From Bdellovibrio bacteriovorus (GTDB taxonomy: Bacteria > Bdellovibrionota > Bdellovibrionia > Bdellovibrionales > Bdellovibrionaceae), in contig NZ_LUKE01000006.1 in assembly GCF_001592735.1 (NCBI RefSeq), positions 312,625 through 376,624 on the forward strand: a DNA stretch of 64,000 bases, read 5' to 3'. A program made the translations under genes and the position numbers. The notes under the pieces are model-generated. The model was given only the letters and a program-made list of their open reading frames with translations. It was not told the DNA's origin and searched no databases. Below are positions 58,593 to 64,000 of this stretch, piece after piece; the stretch's first letter is position 1; each line of letters begins with the position of its first letter.

Positions 58593-60530
58593 ATGCATAA
58601 TCAAAAATTTCCGCCCAAAGCCGACTTTGTTCAAAAAGCTTGGATCAACGAAACTCAGTACAAAGAATTGTACGCAGAATCGATGAAAGATCCGGAACAC
58701 TTCTGGGCCGGCCAAGCCGATCGCCTGACCTGGATGAAAAAGTGGACCAAGGTGAAAGACACGAGCTTTCATAAACCAGTCAGTATCAAGTGGTTTACCG
58801 GCGGAAAGCTTAATGTTTCCTATAACTGTATCGACCGACACTTGGGTCACCACGCCGACAAAGTCGCTTTGATCTTTGAACCGGATAGCCCGAATCACCA
58901 AACTCAGAAAATCACTTATCGTCAGTTACATACCGAAGTTTGCAAGATGGCAAATGTGCTTAAAAAATTAGGCGCAAAAAAAGGCGACATCGTTACGATC
59001 TACATGCCGATGATTCCAGAAGCGGCTTACGCGATGCTAGCGTGCGCGCGCATTGGCGCGATTCACTCGGTGGTTTTTGGGGGATTTTCTCCGGACTCGA
59101 TTGCGGATCGGGTGAATGATGGAAAATCAAAATTAGTCATCACGGCAGACGCCGGTTATCGCGGCGGCAAGGTTGTGCCGTTAAAAGATAATATTGATAA
59201 AGCGATGGCGAAAACCCCGTCCGTTGAAAAAGTTTTGGTCTTTAATTACTCCCAAGAAAAGCACGATATGACCGCGAACCGTGACGTCTATTATCACGAA
59301 GCCGTGAAAGGTATCAGTGATCAGTGCGAGCCCGAAGAAATGGATTCGGAAGACCCATTATTTATTTTGTACACTTCTGGATCTACGGGAAAACCCAAAG
59401 GGGTTTTACACACCACGGGTGGATATTTGTTATGGGCCAGCATCACGCACCAGTATGTTTTTGATTGTCATGAAAACGATATTTACTGGTGCACGGCGGA
59501 TGTGGGGTGGGTGACTGGTCACAGTTATGTGGTGTATGGACCCCTTGCTAATGCGGCGACCTCTTTGATTTTTGAAGGCACGCCGACTTATCCCGATGCA
59601 TCCCGTTTTTGGCAGGTCGTGGATAAACATCAGGTGAGTTTATTTTATAGCTCTCCGACGGCCATTCGTTCATTGATGCGCGAAGGGAACGACTTTGTTA
59701 AAAAATCATCGCGCAAATCTTTGCGCGTCTTAGGAACTGTGGGGGAGCCGATCAATCCAGAGGCGTGGCATTGGTATAATGATGTCGTCGGCGAAGGACG
59801 TTGTCCCATCGTAGATACTTGGTGGCAAACCGAAACGGGTGGTCACATGATCACGCCGATCCCGGGGGCGATCGCGACAAAACCTGGATCTGCGACATTG
59901 CCATTTTTCGGGGTGAAGCCCATCTTGCTGACAAATGAAGGTCAAGAAATCACCGGCGCGGGTGAGGGAGTTTTAGCAATTGCTGATTCTTGGCCTGGTC
60001 AAATGCGCACGGTGTACGGCGATCATAAGCGTTTTGAAGAAACTTATTTTTCTACCTACGCGGGTTACTATTTTACCGGTGACGGTTGTCGACGCGATGA
60101 AGATGGTTATTATTGGATCACGGGTCGTGTGGATGACGTGATCAATGTTTCGGGACATCGCCTTGGAACCGCTGAAATTGAATCTGCTTTAGTGGCCAAC
60201 AATAAAGTGGCGGAGGCCGCCGTGGTGGGCTACCCGCATGATATTAAGGGCCAAGGGATATACGCCTTTGTGACGTTAAAAACAGGTGTTCAAAGCAGTG
60301 ACGAGCTAAAAAAAGAACTGATCCAAACTGTGCGCCAAGAAATCGGGCCGATCGCTAGTCCTGATTTAATTCAGTGGGCTCCGGGCCTGCCAAAGACGCG
60401 TTCGGGGAAAATTATGCGTCGTATTTTAAGAAAAATTGCGGAAAATGCTCCTGAGCAATTAGGGGATACATCGACCTTGTCAGACCCTTCTGTCGTACAG
60501 GATCTGGTAGACAAGCGTTTGAATCGGTGA
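58593..60530 (+). CDS. acs: Acetyl-CoA synthetase
   Basis: 645 residues, the usual length (E. coli Acs 652). It makes acetyl-CoA from acetate, ATP and CoA through acetyl-AMP. The adenylation core is [23 protein letters not shown], with [53 protein letters not shown] and the C-terminal lysine motif [19 protein letters not shown], whose Lys is acetylated for regulation in other bacteria. ATG 58593 has GAGGTGACG before it; a GTG two codons earlier is a possible alternative. No protein acetyltransferase or deacetylase gene is adjacent. A 52-nt gap with a GC-rich hairpin separates it from the DUF6580 gene. Confidence 0.97.
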   Translation: MHNQKFPPKADFVQKAWINETQYKELYAESMKDPEHFWAGQADRLTWMKKWTKVKDTSFHKPVSIKWFTGGKLNVSYNCIDRHLGHHADKVALIFEPDSPNHQTQKITYRQLHTEVCKMANVLKKLGAKKGDIVTIYMPMIPEAAYAMLACARIGAIHSVVFGGFSPDSIADRVNDGKSKLVITADAGYRGGKVVPLKDNIDKAMAKTPSVEKVLVFNYSQEKHDMTANRDVYYHEAVKGISDQCEPEEMDSEDPLFILYTSGSTGKPKGVLHTTGGYLLWASITHQYVFDCHENDIYWCTADVGWVTGHSYVVYGPLANAATSLIFEGTPTYPDASRFWQVVDKHQVSLFYSSPTAIRSLMREGNDFVKKSSRKSLRVLGTVGEPINPEAWHWYNDVVGEGRCPIVDTWWQTETGGHMITPIPGAIATKPGSATLPFFGVKPILLTNEGQEITGAGEGVLAIADSWPGQMRTVYGDHKRFEETYFSTYAGYYFTGDGCRRDEDGYYWITGRVDDVINVSGHRLGTAEIESALVANNKVAEAAVVGYPHDIKGQGIYAFVTLKTGVQSSDELKKELIQTVRQEIGPIASPDLIQWAPGLPKTRSGKIMRRILRKIAENAPEQLGDTSTLSDPSVVQDLVDKRLNR

Positions 60531-60582
60531 TACGCCTACGCCAGGGCTACGGCGCACTGCGCACGTTGAAAAAGGATATTTT

Positions 60583-61095
60583 ATGAATCAGATTTTTGCT
60601 CTTGTATTGATGGTTTTAGTGGCGGCTTTCAGTCGTTTAATTCCTCATCCTTGGAATTTTACAGCGATTGGTGCGATGGCGCTTTTCGGGGGAGCTTACT
60701 TTCCATCAAAAAAACAATCTTTGTTCATCCCGATTGCGGCTTTAATCTTAAGCGACTTGGTTTTGGGTTTTCATGAAACCATGCTTTTTGTTTACGGCGC
60801 ATTTCTAGCCACCGTTTTGATCGGTTGGACTTTGCGTGAAGAACGCAGCGTTTTGAAAGTGGGAACTTTATCACTAGTGACAAGCGCGGTGTTTTTCTTG
60901 GTCTCAAATTTTGGCGTGTGGCTTATGCAATCCATGTACGCGAAAACTTGGGCTGGACTTGTCGAGTGCTACGTCGCTGCGATTCCATTTTTTGGAAACC
61001 AAGTCGCCGGTGACCTTTTCTTTGCCGCCGTCTTGTTTGGGGCTTATGAGACTTTAAAAAAAGTCAGCCCGTCCTTTGCTAAACAGTCTGTTTAG
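60583..61095 (+). CDS. DUF6580-type membrane protein
   Basis: 170 residues, five or six transmembrane helices. It follows the DUF6580 pattern: AAFSRLIPHPWNFTAIGAMALFGGAYF, then IPIAALILSDLVLGFHETMLFVYGAF and AIPFFGNQVAGDLFFAAVLFGAYE at the end. Size and helix layout resemble S components of ECF vitamin transporters, so uptake of a small molecule is a reasonable guess, but this is unproven and no ECF ATPase gene is near. AAAAAGGA stands upstream of the start. It is followed 13 nt later by dus, so the two may be cotranscribed. Confidence 0.85.
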   Translation: MNQIFALVLMVLVAAFSRLIPHPWNFTAIGAMALFGGAYFPSKKQSLFIPIAALILSDLVLGFHETMLFVYGAFLATVLIGWTLREERSVLKVGTLSLVTSAVFFLVSNFGVWLMQSMYAKTWAGLVECYVAAIPFFGNQVAGDLFFAAVLFGAYETLKKVSPSFAKQSV

Positions 61096-61108
61096 ATAAA
61101 AAAAATCG

Positions 61109-62194
61109 ATGTCGTCTTTGGCGCATTCAGAAAATAAAAAACTGGGACTTCATCGTCCCATCTTAAAGGGGAAGGTCAACTTCCCCTTATGTTTAGCGCC
61201 GATGGTGGGATTGACACATGTGGCTTTGCGCGAATCCATGCGCGAATATTTGCCTGCAGATGCATTTACGATTTGGCCGACAGAGATGTTAAATTCTCGT
61301 CGTATCCCTGGTGAGGATTTAGAAAAAACTCCAGAAACTTTGCGAGCGCCGACGGAAACAGGGCTTGTCCCGCAAATTCTGGGGAATGAAGAAACTGAGA
61401 TCGCTGAAAGTGTGAAGCGCTTGATCGAATGGGGTGCTGAAGGCATTGATATCAACATGGGGTGCCCCGTGCAAAAAGCGCTGAAACACAATTACGGTGT
61501 GGCCCTGATGGGGGACCCCGCGTATGCCGCCGAAGTCGTGCGCATGACGGTTAAAAATTCAAGCGTTCCGGTCAGTGTGAAATTGCGCGCCGTCGGCAGC
61601 ACCAAAGAGTTTGATGAGCTTTTAAGTTTCGTAATGGGTTTAAGAAACTCGGGCGCTTCGTGGGTGTGCTTGCATCCGCGAACCGCAGCCCAAAAACGTC
61701 GAGGTTGGGCGGACTGGGAACAAATCAAACAACTGCATAAGGCCGTAGATTTTCCCGTGATTGGTAATGGTGATGTGCAAACCGTGGAAGACGCGGTCTT
61801 GATGTTGCAAGAAACCGGCTGTGACATGGCGATGGCGGGACGTGGCCTAGCCGCACGGCCCTGGATGCTGTGGCAATTAGGGGAAGAGTTGGGACTTGCC
61901 AATCCACTTGGAAAAGAAAATCAAAAAGCACCCCGCACGCCGCAAGAAGAAGGCGCTGAATACGGTCGGTTTTTATTAAAATTTATTGAACGCTGTCGTT
62001 TTTATTTTGGTGAAGATCTGGCTTTACGCAAAGTGCGCTTTTATGTGCGCACGACGCATGTATGGTTGGATTTTGGAAACGCCTTAACGGGTGTTTGTGC
62101 GAAGGCGCGGACTATTGATGAAATGCTGATCGCAGTTGCGAAATTTTTCGAAGCCACCGTCGAAATGTGTCCTCGAACTGAGCTTCGTCAATAG
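61109..62194 (+). CDS. dus: tRNA-dihydrouridine synthase
   Basis: 361 residues. An FMN-dependent enzyme that reduces uridines in the D loop of tRNA. The barrel opens with LCLAPMVGLTHVALRESM; the catalytic Cys lies in INMGCPVQKALKHNYGVALMG; KLRAVGSTKEFDELL, CLHPRTAAQKRRGWADWEQI, VIGNGDVQTVEDAVLML and MAGRGLAARPW are all typical. Which subgroup (A, B or C) is not clear; bacteria with one enzyme usually have the B type. The C-terminal helical domain (about 270-361) is complete. The stop codon overlaps the left end of REP-like copy 3. Confidence 0.95.
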   Translation: MSSLAHSENKKLGLHRPILKGKVNFPLCLAPMVGLTHVALRESMREYLPADAFTIWPTEMLNSRRIPGEDLEKTPETLRAPTETGLVPQILGNEETEIAESVKRLIEWGAEGIDINMGCPVQKALKHNYGVALMGDPAYAAEVVRMTVKNSSVPVSVKLRAVGSTKEFDELLSFVMGLRNSGASWVCLHPRTAAQKRRGWADWEQIKQLHKAVDFPVIGNGDVQTVEDAVLMLQETGCDMAMAGRGLAARPWMLWQLGEELGLANPLGKENQKAPRTPQEEGAEYGRFLLKFIERCRFYFGEDLALRKVRFYVRTTHVWLDFGNALTGVCAKARTIDEMLIAVAKFFEATVEMCPRTELRQ

Positions 62195-62239
62195 CGAGCC
62201 GCGTTCGGCCCGTGGCCGAACCGAAGCTCTGGCTTACCG
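62193..62239 (+). repeat. REP-like hairpin repeat, copy 3
   Basis: Begins AGCGAGCCGC at the dus stop codon and ends TGGCTTACCG. The middle differs from copy 2 but still forms a hairpin: TTCGGCC-CGT-GGCCGAA (62204-62220). It sits between convergent dus and glutaredoxin genes and may help terminate both. Confidence 0.65.
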
Positions 62240-62243
62240 TCAT

Positions 62244-62498
62244 CTATTTCCCTAACATCGGCATTAACTTGCCTTCATCATCCAACGCTTTGAGATCCGA
62301 ATACCCACCGATCAACTTACCATCAATCATAATGATAGGAACTGTGCGCCAGCCGGTCTCGTTTTTGATGCGGTCAAGCTCATCCATTTTGTTGGTCAAA
62401 TCGATCACATCAAACTCAATACCTCGACCTTCAAGGAAGTTGACGGCGCGATCGCAATAAGGGCAGGGATTTTTTTTGTACATTAAAACTTTAGCCAT
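62244..62498 (-). CDS. Glutaredoxin
   Basis: 84 residues, a classical dithiol glutaredoxin (GrxC-like size). The active site CPYC stands at residues ~11-14 (KKNPCPYCDRAVNFL), followed by WRTVPIIMIDGKLIGGYSDLKALDDEGKL with the cis-Pro (TVP) and the GGY/D glutathione-binding loop. It reduces disulfides and mixed glutathione disulfides in the cytoplasm. ATG 62498 gives the family N-terminus; the upstream open frame is not supported. The ribosome-binding site is weak (AAAGAATT). It diverges from the methyltransferase gene with 47 nt between starts. Confidence 0.95.
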   Translation of the reverse strand: MAKVLMYKKNPCPYCDRAVNFLEGRGIEFDVIDLTNKMDELDRIKNETGWRTVPIIMIDGKLIGGYSDLKALDDEGKLMPMLGK

Positions 62499-62545
62499 AA
62501 TTCTTTTTGACATACTCTGGTGCGGCAGACAAGTCTTGTATAAGT

Positions 62546-63199
62546 ATGCGATGCCTTCTCTGTGACTCCGCACAACCAGCTCGTTTTAAGGTCGTAAAAA
62601 AACCTGAGCGCAGCTATTTTCACTGTCCCGAGTGCGATTTGATCTTTATGGATCCTGCGGAGCGCTTAGCACCCCATCTTGAAAAGCAGCGTTACGATCA
62701 ACATCAAAACGAATCCACCGCTGGGTATCAGGCATTCTTAGAACCCTTGGTGAAAAAGCTAGAAAGTTATTTCCGTTCGGCAGGCGTCGATATTACGCAG
62801 TTATCCGTGTTGGATTATGGGTGTGGTCCCACCGCGTTTCTTTCGACTTTGTTATTGAAAAAAGGCTTTATGCCTTCCAACTATGATCTTTATTATTTTC
62901 CCGATCAGGATCAGCTGCGTAAGACTTATCACGCCGTCACTAGTACGGAAGTCTGGGAACACCTTTACGATCCCAAGACGGAAATTGAAAGACAGCTAAG
63001 GCTTTTAAAAGCCGGGGGTTTGCTCGCCATCATGACTTCGGCTCATCGGGGGGAAGCGGTTTTTCACGATTGGCATTATCGCCGTGATCTGACGCATGTG
63101 GTTTTTTACTCTGAAAATGTGATGAATTGGATTGCGCAGAAATATCGCTTGCAGTTGCTGCACAGCCAAAGTCCGTATTTTGTATTTCAAAAAATGTAA
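62546..63199 (+). CDS. SAM-dependent methyltransferase with N-terminal zinc ribbon
   Basis: 217 residues. An N-terminal zinc ribbon (MRCLLCDS ... FHCPECDLIF, CxxC twice) is followed by a class I SAM methyltransferase: VLDYGCGPTAFL is motif I, TSTEVWEHLYDPKTEIERQLRLLKAGG resembles the motif IV-V region, and LAIMTSAHRGEAVFHDWHY follows. The arrangement is like the family that methylates sugars or small molecules after a Zn ribbon (and like RlmA-type in ribbon position), but substrate is unknown. ATG 62546 is taken since the ribbon starts directly there. No strong ribosome-binding site is seen. Confidence 0.88.
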   Translation: MRCLLCDSAQPARFKVVKKPERSYFHCPECDLIFMDPAERLAPHLEKQRYDQHQNESTAGYQAFLEPLVKKLESYFRSAGVDITQLSVLDYGCGPTAFLSTLLLKKGFMPSNYDLYYFPDQDQLRKTYHAVTSTEVWEHLYDPKTEIERQLRLLKAGGLLAIMTSAHRGEAVFHDWHYRRDLTHVVFYSENVMNWIAQKYRLQLLHSQSPYFVFQKM

Positions 63200-63361
63200 G
63201 GCTCCTCCATTTTTATTTCGTTGTTGTGAGGACCGCTCACACAAGAAAAACTCAAATAAGCTCAATTCCTTCCAACGCGTCTTAGTCTGAGAATCGTCTA
63301 TCAAGATTTTTTGTTATTCCACCGAAAAGAACTGTACGGAACGTCAATGGAGTAATGAATA

Positions 63362-64000
63362 ATGGCATGGATTCTGCCGACACTATTTAGCCTCATTCTA
63401 ATATTCTCGAATTCAACATTCGCGGCTCCTCCTACTTTTTCCTATCAAGGTCGTATTCTTGGTATCAATGGCCAAGGATTGGAATACGGCAGCGTTTCGT
63501 TTGAATTCACCGTGACAAGTCCGGATGGCAGTTGCGTGCTTTATAAAGAACAACGCGATGGCGTGGACATGCGCAATTCCAAAGGTGTTTTTGATACGCC
63601 GATTGGTTCAGGCATTAAGTCATATCCTGCAGGCGCGGGTTTTACTTTACTAGATGCATTTAATAACTCAGGTCCCTTGACGTGTTTTGGTGGTTCTACT
63701 TACACGCCGGCTTTTGATGACACTCGTCGTTTGCGTGTTTCATTTTATGATGGTGCGGGATGGAGAGTGATCACACCTGATTCAATCATTCGTTCAGTTC
63801 CTTACGCGGGTTTTGCGGGAAATGCCGCAAAGTTTTCGGGTAAACCGGTGACTGATTTTGTTTTGCAATCTGTGATGCCATCAGCCACTTGCGGAGCCAA
63901 TGAAGTCATTACTTTTAACGGAACAAAATTTGTGTGTATCGCCGACCAAACGGGTGGCGGTGGGGGCGGAGCACCGACGGGTTCTGCGGGTGGGGATCTT
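63362..64000 (+). CDS. Large secreted surface/tail-fibre-like protein, N-terminal 213 residues only
   Basis: The frame opens at ATG 63362 (GGAG at 63346) and runs off the window. A signal peptide (LPTLFSLILIFSNSTFAA) precedes a beta-rich domain: FSYQGRILGINGQGLEYGSVSFEFTV, CVLYKEQRDGVDM, then RLRVSFYDGAGWRVI and SIIRSVPYAGFAGNAAKFSG. After IADQTGGGGGGAP the fragment ends in TGSAGGDL, which matches the start of the Gly-rich repeat G-x-AGGDL-x-G-x-YPNP known from phage tail fibres and large bacterial adhesins. It is therefore probably the start of a long surface fibre or mosaic adhesin of the kind Bdellovibrio carries. Only the N-terminus is seen, so this is inference. Confidence 0.8.
   Translation, partial: MAWILPTLFSLILIFSNSTFAAPPTFSYQGRILGINGQGLEYGSVSFEFTVTSPDGSCVLYKEQRDGVDMRNSKGVFDTPIGSGIKSYPAGAGFTLLDAFNNSGPLTCFGGSTYTPAFDDTRRLRVSFYDGAGWRVITPDSIIRSVPYAGFAGNAAKFSGKPVTDFVLQSVMPSATCGANEVITFNGTKFVCIADQTGGGGGGAPTGSAGGDL

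Noticed and set aside
1..64000. CRISPR arrays, tRNA/rRNA genes, insertion sequences, prophage
   Set aside because: No evenly spaced repeats, no cloverleaf or rRNA signatures, and no transposase or phage structural genes were recognised on either strand.

Overview
The window looks like chromosomal DNA of a Bdellovibrio-type predatory bacterium (Bdellovibrionota). This is inferred from gene content, not from a database search: pilA next to dnaJ and dnaK, many secreted or lipidated hydrolases, several small secreted proteins of unknown family, an RDD/rhomboid pair, and at the right edge a signal-peptide protein ending in a tail-fibre-like Gly-rich motif. Base composition is moderate and coding density is high. 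I saw no tRNA, rRNA, CRISPR array, insertion sequence or prophage.

Layout. 1-9.2 kb: a cut-off outer-surface gene, a small Fis-type regulator, an S41 protease homologue, an RDD-rhomboid pair, secreted endonuclease I, malate:quinone oxidoreductase whose ribosome-binding site lies in a hairpin, and two small secreted proteins. 9.2-17.7 kb: the most unusual part. An eight-gene operon on the minus strand encodes a 100-residue signal-peptide protein ending in a single-Cys tail, two different MNIO (DUF692) enzymes, a small partner-like protein, a MATE transporter, and three membrane proteins of which two are HTTM (gamma-carboxylase-like). A TPR/winged-helix regulator and a secreted protein diverge from it. 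I read this as a RiPP-type peptide-modification system that matches no described MNIO cluster known to me. 17.8-22.3 kb: PutA, a fumarylacetoacetase-like hydrolase and SixA. 22.4-29 kb: Hsp33 and a complete four-gene ligase-associated DNA-repair operon (exonuclease, ligase, Lhr-type helicase, PdeM phosphoesterase).

29.2-38.7 kb: a kinase-like protein without its phosphorylatable His, a CofE-like ligase, NAD-type isocitrate dehydrogenase, a 0.45 kb non-coding hairpin-rich stretch, a matrixin lipoprotein, a deleted Fic gene beside a 26-bp perfect palindrome, a long coiled coil fused to an Hsp20 domain, and small unknowns. 38.8-52.4 kb: a lipase-maturation-factor-like membrane protein, MutS2, Lnt, a zinc-ribbon membrane protein, a subtilase, an Slt-type lytic transglycosylase, HtpX and ClpA/ClpS, i.e. 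envelope and proteostasis functions. 52.6-64 kb: pilA with a coupled TPR protein, dnaJ, an SGNH hydrolase, dnaK, acs, a DUF6580 membrane protein, a Dus enzyme, glutaredoxin, a methyltransferase and the start of the adhesin-like gene. Three copies of a REP-like hairpin repeat lie around dnaK and after dus.

Gene starts were moved from the longest possible ORF wherever a ribosome-binding site, signal peptide or overlap decided the matter; each entry says so.
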